A stretch of 64,000 nucleotides of DNA from Burkholderiales bacterium. Its GTDB lineage: Bacteria > Pseudomonadota > Gammaproteobacteria > Burkholderiales > SG8-41. Below the pieces are notes generated by a model. The model did no database searches. It was given only the letters and a program-made list of their open reading frames with translations, and had not been told where the DNA came from. The position numbers were made by a program, and so were the translations under genes. The stretch covers positions 1 to 64,000 of the forward strand of contig JAUXYA010000014.1 in assembly GCA_030684405.1 (NCBI GenBank). Reading direction: 5' to 3'. This document shows positions 30,883 to 39,796 of the stretch, in pieces; position 1 is the first letter of the stretch, and each line of letters begins with the position of its first letter.

Positions 30883-31041
30883 TTTCGATTCCTTTTTCAG
30901 CGAAGCCGGAAAGATACGTCATTCTTCGCGACCGGGTGCATGGTTGTCCACGTTATGTAATGCATCTGCAAGTTGCTGTCCGAGAATTGCGCGTGATATA
31001 CAACGCAACATGAAAGCAAACTCTTTTCCTGCGCCACTGAC

Positions 31042-32493
31042 ATGACCCATACAGCCGACGACATTGTTTTCCTCAGCGCTGCCGCGCAGTCGCAGCTGAT
31101 CCGCGAGCGCAAGCTCTCTCCGGTCGAATTGATGCGCGCCTGCCTGGCACGCATCGAACGCTGGAACCCGGTACTGCGTGCTTACATCACCGTGCTCGCC
31201 GACCGTGCACTGGCCGAAGCCGAGGCGGCCGAGCGCGAGATTGCTGCCGGGCGCTGGCGCGGTCCGCTGCACGGGCTACCTTTTGGTGTCAAGGATCAGC
31301 TCAATACCCGGGGCATCCGGACCACCCTGGGCTCGCGCATCCTCGCCGACAATGTGCCGGACCACGATGCCGCGGTGATCGAGCGTCTCAGGGATGCCGG
31401 CGCGATCCTGATCGGTAAGGAAAACCTGCATGAGTTCGGCAAGGGCGGCACCATCGACTTCGCTTACGGCCAACCGCGCAATCCCTGGAACATCGAACAT
31501 AATCCGGCCAGTTCCTCGAGCGGTTCCGGCATCGCACCCGCCTCGGGCTTCAGTTCGGGGTCCTTGGGCGAAGATACCGGTGGTTCGGTCCGCAGCCCGG
31601 CAGCCGCCAACGGCATCGTCGGCCTGCGTCCGACGTTTGGCCGCGTCAGCCGTTGGGGCGGCGTGATGTATGGCTGGACCGCTGACACCATCGGTCCGCT
31701 GACCCGTACGGTCGAGGACAATGCGCTGTTCCTGCAGGCAATCGCCGGACACGATTCGCGCGATCCGCTGTCCAGCCGACGGCCGGTGCCCGACTATCGG
31801 TCAGCCCTGACCGGCGATTTGCGCGGACTCAAAGTGGGCGTGGTTCGCGAGCTGTGCTGGCCAGAAGGGGCGCACCCGGAAGTCGTTGCGGCCATGCGGA
31901 GCGCGATTCAGGTATTGTCGAATCTCGGTGCGGATATCACTGAGGTATCGTTGCCCCGGGCGCGTTATGCAGTACCCCTGCAGTTGCTGACTTCGGATTC
32001 GGACATTGCGGCAATGATGCTCAGGCACTGGCTGCGCACGCGTTGGCAGGACATGGACGTTGGCACGCGCACCCGCCTCGCCGCCGGTGCGCTGATCCCG
32101 GCCGCGGTGTACCACCGCGCGATGCGCGGGAGGGTGCTGGTTCGCCGCGAGGTATTGGCTACGCTGCAGACTTGTGACGTGCTGATCTGCCCGACCAGCC
32201 TCAATCCGCCAGGACGCATCGAGACCACCCGGGAAACCGTGGACTCTCCGGAGGCGATGAAGAACAAGGTGCTGCTGAGGCGAATTTCGACTTACCCCTT
32301 CAGCATGGCTAATGTACCGGCCCTGGCGCTGCCGATGGGTTTCAGCGCGGCGTGCCTGCCCCTGTCACTGCAGATCGCCGGAAAACCTTTTGCGGAATCC
32401 ATGGTATTCCGGGTCGGACACGCCTATGAGCAGGCAACTTCCTGGCATACCCGGCATCCAGATCTTTTAAAAATTCCCGCAACGCCGGCCTGA
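31042..32493 (+). CDS. Amidase-signature family hydrolase
   Basis: 483 residues with the Ser-cisSer-Lys triad of the amidase signature. K84 lies in LPFGVKDQLNTRG, the cis-Ser in the S157-S160 stretch of NPASSSSGSGIAPASG, and the nucleophile S182 in EDTGGSVRSPAAANGIVGLRPT. It hydrolyses a carbon-nitrogen bond such as an amide, biuret or carbamate. An AtzG/GatC-like small protein follows 11 bases later, the pairing known for AtzE-AtzG and GatA-GatC. The canonical GGSSGGS is degenerated to a serine run here. The Bug receptor upstream (divergent) and the asparaginase-like gene downstream suggest an amide-uptake and degradation locus. Confidence 0.9.
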   Translation: MTHTADDIVFLSAAAQSQLIRERKLSPVELMRACLARIERWNPVLRAYITVLADRALAEAEAAEREIAAGRWRGPLHGLPFGVKDQLNTRGIRTTLGSRILADNVPDHDAAVIERLRDAGAILIGKENLHEFGKGGTIDFAYGQPRNPWNIEHNPASSSSGSGIAPASGFSSGSLGEDTGGSVRSPAAANGIVGLRPTFGRVSRWGGVMYGWTADTIGPLTRTVEDNALFLQAIAGHDSRDPLSSRRPVPDYRSALTGDLRGLKVGVVRELCWPEGAHPEVVAAMRSAIQVLSNLGADITEVSLPRARYAVPLQLLTSDSDIAAMMLRHWLRTRWQDMDVGTRTRLAAGALIPAAVYHRAMRGRVLVRREVLATLQTCDVLICPTSLNPPGRIETTRETVDSPEAMKNKVLLRRISTYPFSMANVPALALPMGFSAACLPLSLQIAGKPFAESMVFRVGHAYEQATSWHTRHPDLLKIPATPA

Positions 32494-32504
32494 AGGAGCG
32501 GACA

Positions 32505-32699
32505 ATGCTGAAAAAGGAGCAAACCCAGGCGCTGGCATTGATTGCCGGGCTGCAAATTCCCGCCGAGGATCTCGACAACGTGACCTTGCGTCTGTCAGCG
32601 CTACTCGAATCCATGGCGGAACTGGAGGCTGAACTGGGTAGCGAGATGGATGCGGTCGAGCCGCTGCCCCCCGTGTTTCCAGCAGAGGACTTTGATTGA
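32505..32699 (+). CDS. AtzG/GatC-like small amidase partner (DUF4089-like)
   Basis: 64 residues: an N-terminal helix (LALIAGLQIPAEDLDNVTLR), a long amphipathic helix (LLESMAELEAELGS) and a C-terminal proline-containing tail (EPLPPVFPAEDFD). This pattern matches DUF4089/AtzG proteins, which wrap around their partner amidase like GatC around GatA. A clear GGAG is upstream of the ATG, and it lies 11 bases after the amidase stop. Function as a stabilising subunit is inferred from position and shape. Confidence 0.65.
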   Translation: MLKKEQTQALALIAGLQIPAEDLDNVTLRLSALLESMAELEAELGSEMDAVEPLPPVFPAEDFD

Positions 32700-32783
32700 A
32701 TACGATGAAACCCTGTGGCAGGAAACTTGCTTGATCCTTGAGGCCCGGCACTGCCGGCCCTGAAACACGTATTGGAGAATGTC

Positions 32784-33767
32784 ATGATTCATGGATTGCA
32801 AAAGCACTTGATATCCGTCTCGGCAGCGGCACTTTGCGCATCCGCGCTGCCGGTCGCTGCCCAGCAGGTCGGGGATTATCCCAACCGTCCGATCCGCCTC
32901 GTGGTCTCTGCGGCGCCTGGCGGCAGCAGCGACGGCGCAGCACGCGTCATCGCGCAGCGTCTGAACGAGCTGTGGAAACAGCAGATCGTCGTCGATAACC
33001 GCGGCGGGGCTGGCGGCGTGATCGGCGCAGGTCTGGTGGCGAAATCCGAGCCTGACGGCTACACCATCGGCATTGTTTCGCTGCGCTTCTCGGTGAACCC
33101 GAGCCTGCTGAAAATGCCTTTCGATCCGCTCAAGGACTTCGAATTCCTGACGTTGAACGGGGCGGTCGGCAATGTGCTGGTCGTCAACGTCAAGTCGCCG
33201 CTGACTTCGGTCAAGGAATTGATCGCGCAGGCGAAGGAAAAACCAGGCCAGCTTACCTTTGCCTCTTCCGGCATCGGCGGTGCGCCGCACCTTGCTGGTG
33301 AATTCTTTGCACAACAAACGGGCATCAAACTGACTCATATCGCCTACAAAGGGGGCGGGCCGGCCGTGGCCGACCTGCTGGGCAACAACGTCAGCATGAG
33401 CTTTGCGTCGATGACTTCGGCGTTGCCGCACATCAAAGGCAACCGGCTGCGCGCCCTTGCCGTGGGAGCAAAGTCCAGATCCGCCCAGTTGCCCGAGGTG
33501 CCGACCATGAAAGAGGCTGGGGCGGGCGACCTTTACGTACTTGACTGGCAAGGCATGCTCGCTCCATCCGGCATTCCGAAACCGATCGCCGCCAAGTTGT
33601 CGACGACCATTCGCGGCGTGCTCAAGGAGCCGGAAACCACCCGTCGCTTCGAAGCCATGGGCCTCGACGTCATGGCGACATCCGGCGAGGAGTTCCGCCA
33701 ACTGGTGGCCAGCGACATCAAGCGCTGGGCCAAGGTGGTGAAGGAAGCCAACATCAAGGCCGACTGA
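32784..33767 (+). CDS. Bug-family (TctC) solute receptor
   Basis: About 327 residues. A signal peptide ends near AQQVG. YPNRPIRLVVSAAPGGSSDGAARVIAQRL, VDNRGGAGGVIGAGLVAKSEPDGYT, GQLTFASSGIGGAPHLAGEFFA and HIAYKGGGPAVADLLG are Bug hallmarks. ATG 32784 has GGAG six to nine bases before it; a TTG at 32772 is also in frame. It is the third gene of the amidase run and likely supplies its substrate. A terminator follows, so the transcript probably ends here, before the asparaginase-like gene. Confidence 0.93.
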   Translation: MIHGLQKHLISVSAAALCASALPVAAQQVGDYPNRPIRLVVSAAPGGSSDGAARVIAQRLNELWKQQIVVDNRGGAGGVIGAGLVAKSEPDGYTIGIVSLRFSVNPSLLKMPFDPLKDFEFLTLNGAVGNVLVVNVKSPLTSVKELIAQAKEKPGQLTFASSGIGGAPHLAGEFFAQQTGIKLTHIAYKGGGPAVADLLGNNVSMSFASMTSALPHIKGNRLRALAVGAKSRSAQLPEVPTMKEAGAGDLYVLDWQGMLAPSGIPKPIAAKLSTTIRGVLKEPETTRRFEAMGLDVMATSGEEFRQLVASDIKRWAKVVKEANIKAD

Positions 33768-33791
33768 AAGCCTGTCCGGTTCTACGTCACT

Positions 33792-33823
33792 CCGGGCCGT
33801 ATCCACGGCCCGGTTTTCATTTT
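33792..33823 (+). terminator. Rho-independent terminator after the Bug receptor gene
   Basis: A perfect nine-base stem CCGGGCCGT/ACGGCCCGG with ATCC loop is followed by TTTTCATTTT. It lies 25 bases after the Bug receptor stop and 25 bases before the next ATG. Confidence 0.85.
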
Positions 33824-33847
33824 GACTCTTGGATGCGTTTTTCCCAC

Positions 33848-34843
33848 ATGAAAAAACCCGTAATCTGCATCGTCGGCACCGGCGGCACCATCGCTTCCCG
33901 TTATGACGCCAAACTCGGCGGACATGTCTCGGCCGCGACCGCAGCCGATCTGGTTGCAGCCGTACCCGAACTGGAAAAAATCGCTGATATCCGTGTCGTC
34001 GAGCATTCCAACATCAACAGCGCACTGATGGATACGCCAACAGCTTTCGGCCTGCGCGACACCCTGCGCAAGGCGCTTGCGGATGATGCGGTTGTCGGCG
34101 CGGTGGTGACTCATGGCACGGCGACGCTGGAGGAATCGGCCTACCTGATGGACCTGACACTGGGTTCGGACAAGCCAGTGGTGTTCACCGGTGCCCAGCG
34201 CAATGCCGACGAAAAGGACCCCGACGGCCCGCGCAACCTGCTGTACGCGGCACTGATCGCCGCTGACCCCGAGGCACGCGGCCGCGGCGTCATGGTGGCG
34301 CTGGCGGGACAGATTTTTGCTGCGCGTGATGTGACCAAGGTCAACCCGGAAGTCGTGACCTGTTTCGGCGCGCGAGACGGTGGACCGATCGGTGCCGTCT
34401 CGAAATACAGCGGTGTCGATTTTTTTGCGATGCCCCAGCGCCGCATCCATCTTGAAGTGAATCACGTGAAACCCGAGGTGCCGATCATCAAGATGGTTCA
34501 GGGCGGCAGCGACATGCTGTTCCGTGCCTGCGTGCAGGCTAAGGTGGACGGCATCGTGCTTGAGGGCAGCGGCGGCGGCAACGTCAATGCGCCGTATTAC
34601 GCGGGCGTCTGCGCCGCCATCGATGCCGGCATTCCGGTGATTGCCGGGCTGCGCCTTGTTTCGGGTGCGCCGCATGCCGGCAAGGGATATCCCGGTTCCT
34701 TCCAGAGCCTGGTCGCCAAGGGTGCGATTCCGGCGGGTTACCTCAGCGGGCTCAAGGCGCGCCTGCTGCTGATGGTGGCCTTGGCAAAAACACAGGATCG
34801 CGCTGCGCTGCTTGATATTTTCAGACGTGCCGGTGGCGGCTGA
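33848..34843 (+). CDS. L-asparaginase-like amidohydrolase with an altered active-site motif
   Basis: 331 residues of type II asparaginase fold. The first Thr lies in GTGGTIAS (T14). The second motif reads VTHGTATLEE, where T91 is kept but the usual Asp of THGTDT is Ala (A92). The catalytic Lys is kept in RDVTKVN. In type II asparaginases that Asp binds the substrate alpha-amino group, so this enzyme probably uses a different amide, one without a free amino acid end. ATG 33848 is preferred; 33833 is an in-frame alternative. There is no signal peptide, so it is cytoplasmic. It follows the amidase/Bug unit but has a terminator between, and converges with a Gfo/Idh gene. Confidence 0.88.
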   Translation: MKKPVICIVGTGGTIASRYDAKLGGHVSAATAADLVAAVPELEKIADIRVVEHSNINSALMDTPTAFGLRDTLRKALADDAVVGAVVTHGTATLEESAYLMDLTLGSDKPVVFTGAQRNADEKDPDGPRNLLYAALIAADPEARGRGVMVALAGQIFAARDVTKVNPEVVTCFGARDGGPIGAVSKYSGVDFFAMPQRRIHLEVNHVKPEVPIIKMVQGGSDMLFRACVQAKVDGIVLEGSGGGNVNAPYYAGVCAAIDAGIPVIAGLRLVSGAPHAGKGYPGSFQSLVAKGAIPAGYLSGLKARLLLMVALAKTQDRAALLDIFRRAGGG

Positions 34844-34855
34844 CGCCGCCGTGGC

Positions 34856-35824
34856 TCAGAGGCGCACGGCCTCGCCGCTACGGATCGAGGTGATGATCGC
34901 TTCGAAAGAGCCGATGGTGTCGATCATTTCCGTTGTCGTGATTGGGTAGGGTGTGACCCCGGAAACGGCATCGGCGAAAGCGTCGATCTCCGCCAGCACC
35001 GAGTCGATTTTCGGGAAATCCTTCACTTCGCTTTTTCCGCCCTTGAGGCGAATAATGGTGCGCGTCTCGTCCAGCGCCTCAACAGAGCCTTCGTCGCCGA
35101 AAACATGCACGCGGAAGTACAGTGGCGAAGCACGCACTGCGCCGAGAAATCCGCTGATGCCATTTTTGAAACGGAACAATGCGGACACGGTGTCCCGCGG
35201 ATCGGCACCCTCGCGGTGTGAGATAAATTGTGCGGTAATTTTTTCCGCGGACCCGGCAACATTCGCAAAAGCATCGAGAATGTGAATGCCCGTACCGGTC
35301 ATGCCTGCTCCCGGTGTTTCAGCGGGCAGGTCACGCCAGGGCGCGAAGAACTTGCTTGAGTGCTCGTTGGAGTAGTGTCCCTCAACGTGCATGATGCGAC
35401 CCAGAGCGCCGCTGGCAATCACACGGCGCAATTCGGTGCAGGAAGGCCAGAAACGCTTGTTCTGACCGACTCCCAGCGGCACGCCGTTTTTTTTGCAGGC
35501 TTCCACCGCGCGTTCGGCATCCGCGCGGGTGAGTGAGAGCGGCTTTTCGCAGAACACCGCTTTGCCGGCTTCGGCAACCTGCATGACCTGCTGGCAATGC
35601 AGGGAATGCGGCGTCGCCAGCACGACCGCCTGCACGGCGGGGTCGGCCAGGGCTTCTTCAAGTGTTGCGGAGAGGCGAAAGCCTTTCTCCTGCGCGTAGT
35701 CGCGCGTCGCATCCAGTTCCTGGGTGACGCCATGCACGAAGCGGAGTTTTCGGCTCTTGTCCTGCACTGCATTGGTGATGCTTTTACCCCACCAACCAAG
35801 TCCGACAATTGCGGCATTTATCAT
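34856..35824 (-). CDS. Gfo/Idh/MocA-family NAD(P)-dependent oxidoreductase 1
   Basis: 322 residues. The Rossmann fold starts AAIVGLGWWGKSITNAV. VVLATPHSLHCQQVMQVAEAGKAVFCEKPLSLTRADAERAVEA contains the EKP catalytic-lysine motif, and TGTGIHILDAFANVAG belongs to the C-terminal domain. These enzymes oxidise or reduce hydroxyls of cyclitols, sugars or related compounds. It shares GWWGK, EKPLS-TRAD and TGIH-LD with the paralogue at 37601-38599, so the two probably arose by duplication or handle related steps. It is the last gene of the minus-strand cluster. Confidence 0.93.
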   Translation of the reverse strand: MINAAIVGLGWWGKSITNAVQDKSRKLRFVHGVTQELDATRDYAQEKGFRLSATLEEALADPAVQAVVLATPHSLHCQQVMQVAEAGKAVFCEKPLSLTRADAERAVEACKKNGVPLGVGQNKRFWPSCTELRRVIASGALGRIMHVEGHYSNEHSSKFFAPWRDLPAETPGAGMTGTGIHILDAFANVAGSAEKITAQFISHREGADPRDTVSALFRFKNGISGFLGAVRASPLYFRVHVFGDEGSVEALDETRTIIRLKGGKSEVKDFPKIDSVLAEIDAFADAVSGVTPYPITTTEMIDTIGSFEAIITSIRSGEAVRL

Positions 35825-35876
35825 AAAATACTCAATAAAAACAAATAGTTATAAAATTTATAGAGGGTGTGAGCGA

Positions 35877-36398
35877 TCAACCGATGTCGGAAATCGTTGC
35901 GATGCTGGCATAGCGGCCACGGAAATAGCCCAGGATCGGGCGCTCGGTGTAGCTGTAGTGCAGCACATGGCCGATGAAAATCACATGGTCGCCGCTGTAA
36001 TGGCGTGCTTCGGTGCGGCATTCAAATTGCGCTGCTGCACCGTCGATCAGCGGCATGTCGCTGCCGGCAAAGCGATGCGCGACACCTTCAAACTTGTTGA
36101 GAATGGGGCGGGCGAAGCGCTGGGACAATGCAATCTGATCCTGCGCAAGCACATTGACTGCGAAATGCGTGGCCTGCAGAAAATTCGGCAGATTGGGCGA
36201 ACGCAGCGACAGACTCCACAGCACCAGCGGCGGCGACAGCGATACCGAGCTGAAGGAGTTTGCGGTAAGGCCGATCGGTTCTCCGGCAGAAGTTTTCGTG
36301 GTGACGATGGTTACGCCCGTGGCGAACAGTCCCAGCGCATTGCGGAAATCCCGTGGATCGTGCTCCGGGTTGCCCGGTATAGAGGGTTTTTCAGCCAT
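35877..36398 (-). CDS. Flavin reductase component of a two-component monooxygenase
   Basis: 173 residues of the HpaC/flavin_reduct family: DFRNALGLFATGVTIVTTK, GLTANSFSSVSLSPPLVLWSL, HFAVNVLAQDQIALSQRFA and GDHVIFIGHVL. It makes reduced FMN or FAD with NAD(P)H for a partner oxygenase. ATG 36398 is used, since the long ORF upstream is the antisense/out-of-frame shadow of the oxygenase gene. The gene begins five bases after the oxygenase stop, a tight pair. Confidence 0.9.
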   Translation of the reverse strand: MAEKPSIPGNPEHDPRDFRNALGLFATGVTIVTTKTSAGEPIGLTANSFSSVSLSPPLVLWSLSLRSPNLPNFLQATHFAVNVLAQDQIALSQRFARPILNKFEGVAHRFAGSDMPLIDGAAAQFECRTEARHYSGDHVIFIGHVLHYSYTERPILGYFRGRYASIATISDIG

Positions 36399-36402
36399 CG
36401 AG

Positions 36403-37584
36403 CTACAGGGTCGGCAGGTCTGTGGCAATGCCCAATAGCGACTTGCCGGCCATCGTTGTGGAAATATCCCAGGCCAGCGCGTAATGGCTGTTTGCGGCGT
36501 GGATATCGCGGAAGGAGCGCTGGATTGTCTGCTGGTTGTAGAGAAACTCACCGCCGCCAGCACCGAACAGCAGGTCGACGGCCTCGGTGCATAGATGGGC
36601 GGCATAGGCGCCATCACGGCGGAGACGGATTTTCTGTTCCTGCGAGGGGATTTCGGTGGCGGCAATCGCCATCGCTTCGCGGCAACCGCCCATAAGTACG
36701 CGCTCAGCTGCGGACACGGCTGCGGCAGCGTGGCCCAGACGTGCCTGGGTGGTCGCATAATCGGCGAGCAGCGTTGTTGAGTAAGCGGTGATGCGGTGAC
36801 GAATGTCTTCGGAGAACACTTCCAGCGCGCCCTGGGCGATGCCGAGCGCTGCGCCCGCGACCACATACGGAAACATGTCGAATACCGCGAGCTGATATAG
36901 CGGAGCGGTTTCGCCGCCGGCGCTGACGCCGCCTTTCATGCGATTGACCGAGAGCGCGCGGTGGGCCGGGATAAAGATGTCGCTCACCTCGACGTCCTTG
37001 CTGCCGGTACCGCGCAACCCGGCGACATGCCAGGTATCGATGATTATGTAGTCGGACTTGGGTACCAGGAACACGTAGTACTCGGGCATTTCGCCTTCGG
37101 CGCTGTGGACGATGCCGCCCAGCATGCACCAGTCGCAGGCGTCGATGCCGCTGGAAAATTTCCAGTGACCGGACAGGCGGAAGCCGTGGCCATCGCGCTC
37201 GGCGTGGCCGGCCGGAAACATCAGTGCCGAGCCGACCAGCGCGTCGGCGGAGGGGCCCCAGATCTCGTTTTGCGCATCACGCGGCCACAGCGCAAGCATC
37301 CAGTGGTGATTGGCAAGATTGGCCAGCACCCATGCGGTGGAGCCACAGCCGCGGCCGATGATCGCAGTCAGTTCGACGATCGCTTCGTACGACAGCTCGC
37401 TGCCGCCGACGCGTTTCGGCTGCAGCATGCGGAACAGGCCGCTGCCATGGAGATCGCGCACGGTGTCGTCCGGAATGCGCCGCAGCTCTTCGGTGCGCGG
37501 TGCGCGTTCACGCAGCACCGGCACCAGCGCCTGCGCGCGGGCGACGAGGTCGGCGTGGCCGGGCTGTGTGGCGGGCGTGGTCAT
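36403..37584 (-). CDS. Acyl-CoA-dehydrogenase-fold flavin-dependent monooxygenase (HsaA/DszC type)
   Basis: About 393 residues with the ACAD-like domain order: a helical N-domain (LRRIPDDTVRDLHGSGLFRMLQPKRVGG), a middle beta domain (DGHGFRLSGHWKFSSGIDACDWCMLG) and a C-terminal helical bundle (LFGAGGGEFLYNQQTIQRSFRDIHAANSH). This matches HsaA/HpaB-like group D flavin monooxygenases rather than true dehydrogenases. It uses reduced flavin from the reductase five bases downstream. ATG 37584 lies 16 bases after the upstream stop; the ATG at 37620 would overlap the previous gene. Substrate probably aromatic, heteroaromatic or sulfur/nitrogen-linked; unknown. Confidence 0.88.
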   Translation of the reverse strand: MTTPATQPGHADLVARAQALVPVLRERAPRTEELRRIPDDTVRDLHGSGLFRMLQPKRVGGSELSYEAIVELTAIIGRGCGSTAWVLANLANHHWMLALWPRDAQNEIWGPSADALVGSALMFPAGHAERDGHGFRLSGHWKFSSGIDACDWCMLGGIVHSAEGEMPEYYVFLVPKSDYIIIDTWHVAGLRGTGSKDVEVSDIFIPAHRALSVNRMKGGVSAGGETAPLYQLAVFDMFPYVVAGAALGIAQGALEVFSEDIRHRITAYSTTLLADYATTQARLGHAAAAVSAAERVLMGGCREAMAIAATEIPSQEQKIRLRRDGAYAAHLCTEAVDLLFGAGGGEFLYNQQTIQRSFRDIHAANSHYALAWDISTTMAGKSLLGIATDLPTL

Positions 37585-37600
37585 TGCCTTGTGGATTCGC

Positions 37601-38599
37601 TCAGGATTCGACGTTGACAATCTGGGCGCTGGCGGCGGATTTGAAAATGGCTTCCAGCGCAGAAATATTGGCGATCATCTGCGACTGCGGCACCGGGTAT
37701 GGCGCGCGGCCTTCAGCTGCATCGACAAATGCCTCAAGGTTGGCCAGCACGTTCGGTGCCGGCGGGTACTCGCGGGTTTCCCGTTCCTTGTCGCGGACCA
37801 CTTTGGTGAAAGTCCAGCCGGTCGGCTTCTCCGGATGGGTCTTGTCACGCACCTCGACCCAGCCCTTGCTGCCGTAGACTGCGAAGCGGCCCTCGAAGGG
37901 GGTGGCGAGAATGGCGCTGATCAGCGCGTGGCCGCCGTTCTTGAACGATGCCAGGATCGCCAGTGTGTCGCCATTGACCAGCTGGCTGCCGAGCTGCTTG
38001 ACGCTGGCGAACACGCGCTCGGCTTCACCGAAAACGCCGACCGAGAGGTCGAGCAGGTGGATGCCGGTGGCGGTCATCGGGCCCGCGGGTGCTTCCTTGC
38101 CGGAGAGCCGCCAGTTGTCGGCTGCGAGCGTCAAAAATTTGTCCTGGCTGAAATTGGCCTCAACTTGCAGCGGCACCCCGATCTCGCCGGATTTCACGAC
38201 CTTCATCAGCTCGATGATCGGCGGCTCGAAGCGGCGCTCGTGGCCGACTGCGAGGGCGACTTTATTGTCATTCACTGCCTTGATCGCGCGCAACACGTCG
38301 GCACGCGTCATCGACAGCGGCTTTTCGCAGAACACGTGTTTGCCGGCCTTGGCCGCCGCGATGATCTGCTCGGTGTGCTGGGTATGTGGTGTGCAGAGCA
38401 CGACACCCTGAATGGACGGATCCTTGAGGACTTCGTCGAAGCCGGTGACGACCTTGACGCCATGCTCCTTCGCGAAATCCGCGATGCCGGCGGCGTTGAT
38501 CTCGACTACGGTACTGACGCTGATTTTCTTGCTGGTCTTGAGCAGCGGAACAATGATCTTGCCCCACCAGCCCATGCCGACGACGGCGACGTTGAACAA
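37601..38599 (-). CDS. Gfo/Idh/MocA-family NAD(P)-dependent oxidoreductase 2
   Basis: About 332 residues. NVAVVGMGWWGKIIVPLLK starts the Rossmann fold, followed by HVFCEKPLSMTRADVLRAIK with the EKP motif and TATGIHLLDLSVGVFG. I place the start at TTG 38599, because AAGGAG sits seven bases before it and it gives the usual beta-strand start; a further TTG at 38623 is in frame. It is close to the dehydrogenase at 34856-35824 and lies directly upstream of the monooxygenase pair, so it may act just before or after that oxygenation. Confidence 0.92.
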   Translation of the reverse strand: MFNVAVVGMGWWGKIIVPLLKTSKKISVSTVVEINAAGIADFAKEHGVKVVTGFDEVLKDPSIQGVVLCTPHTQHTEQIIAAAKAGKHVFCEKPLSMTRADVLRAIKAVNDNKVALAVGHERRFEPPIIELMKVVKSGEIGVPLQVEANFSQDKFLTLAADNWRLSGKEAPAGPMTATGIHLLDLSVGVFGEAERVFASVKQLGSQLVNGDTLAILASFKNGGHALISAILATPFEGRFAVYGSKGWVEVRDKTHPEKPTGWTFTKVVRDKERETREYPPAPNVLANLEAFVDAAEGRAPYPVPQSQMIANISALEAIFKSAASAQIVNVES

Positions 38600-38633
38600 G
38601 GTGTTTCTCCTTCGGTATTTCAATAAACGCGGA

Positions 38634-39743
38634 TCAGGCGGCCTTGCTGCTGCCCTTGGCGATGGCGGCGTTGACCACAGGCATCACTTTCTCGGCGAGC
38701 AGTTCCATCGAGCGTTTGCCGAGTTTCGGATCCATCCAGTCATGACAGGCGTAGACGAGAGTGCCGAAATCCCCGACCTTCTCACGGAAAGCGAGGATCT
38801 GGTCAGCGACGCTGTTGACCGTGCCGGCGATGACCAGCTGGTTGGTGACGTACTCCGGGGTGATCGCCGAATCCGGCATGCTCTGATCGACCTTGAACAG
38901 ATTGCCACGATTGCCGAAACCAACCAGCTTGCGCACCAGTTGCTTGAAATAGAAATGGTAGGGTCCTTCAGCGGACTTGCCGTAGCGCTGCGCAGTGGCC
39001 TCGTCGTCGGCGACAAATATGCTTTTGGCGATGCGCCAGTCGGCGGGATCGGCGACCTGACCGATGTTCTTCTTGCCTTCGACATAATTGGGCCAGTGCG
39101 TCTTCACCCATTCCGGCATCAGGAAATTCGCCGAGATTGGCAGCCAGCCGCGCTCAGCCATCGCGATTACGCCTTTGGAGTAGGGCGCGACCACGGTGCC
39201 GACGATGGGCGGATGCGGCTTCTGGAAAGGCTTGAGGATGATGCCCTGGCCGATGTCCGGGATCATCGTTTTCTCCGTACTGACTTTCCAGAACTTGCCT
39301 TCCAGGTTGTACGGCGGTTCCGATTCCCAGATCTTGAGCACCATGTTGATGCCTTCGATGAACATCGCCGTGCGGTCGTTGCCGAGATTCCCGAAAACTT
39401 CAGCGTCGGACATCAGTCCCCCCGGGCTGATGCCCATCATGAAGCGGCCCTCGAGCATGTTGTCGAGCATCGCCACCTGGGCGGCGATCGCCGCCGGGTG
39501 CGAGTTCGGAATGTTGATCGTGCCGGTGCCCAGCTTGATGCGTTTGGTTTCAGAAATCAGCGATGCAAGGAAGGTCATGCAGTGCGTAACCGTTTCCGCG
39601 GCATCGGTCACATGTTCTCCGACATAGGCTTCCTCGAAGCCGAGTCTGTCGGCCAGGATGATGGCTTCGCGATCTTCGCGCAGCGATTGCGGATAGCTCT
39701 TCCCGAGCGGGTGGAGCGGCATCATGAAGGTGGCGATTTTCAT
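38634..39743 (-). CDS. LLM-class flavin-dependent oxidoreductase (luciferase-like monooxygenase)
   Basis: 369 residues with a TIM-barrel bacterial luciferase-like domain: KIATFMMPLHPLGKSYPQSLREDREAIILADRLGFEEAYVGEHV, then IKLGTGTINIPNSHPAAIAAQVAMLDNMLEGRFMMGISPGG. It uses FMNH2 or F420-type flavin chemistry; in a betaproteobacterium FMNH2 is more likely. It may share the flavin reductase downstream. It lies between the Gfo/Idh gene and a Bug receptor, so it looks like part of a catabolic operon. Substrate not deducible. Confidence 0.92.
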   Translation of the reverse strand: MKIATFMMPLHPLGKSYPQSLREDREAIILADRLGFEEAYVGEHVTDAAETVTHCMTFLASLISETKRIKLGTGTINIPNSHPAAIAAQVAMLDNMLEGRFMMGISPGGLMSDAEVFGNLGNDRTAMFIEGINMVLKIWESEPPYNLEGKFWKVSTEKTMIPDIGQGIILKPFQKPHPPIVGTVVAPYSKGVIAMAERGWLPISANFLMPEWVKTHWPNYVEGKKNIGQVADPADWRIAKSIFVADDEATAQRYGKSAEGPYHFYFKQLVRKLVGFGNRGNLFKVDQSMPDSAITPEYVTNQLVIAGTVNSVADQILAFREKVGDFGTLVYACHDWMDPKLGKRSMELLAEKVMPVVNAAIAKGSSKAA

Positions 39744-39796
39744 CCTGGCTGTCCTGGCTGGCTGATTGGTCTGTCAATGTCGGCGAGTTTGCCGAA

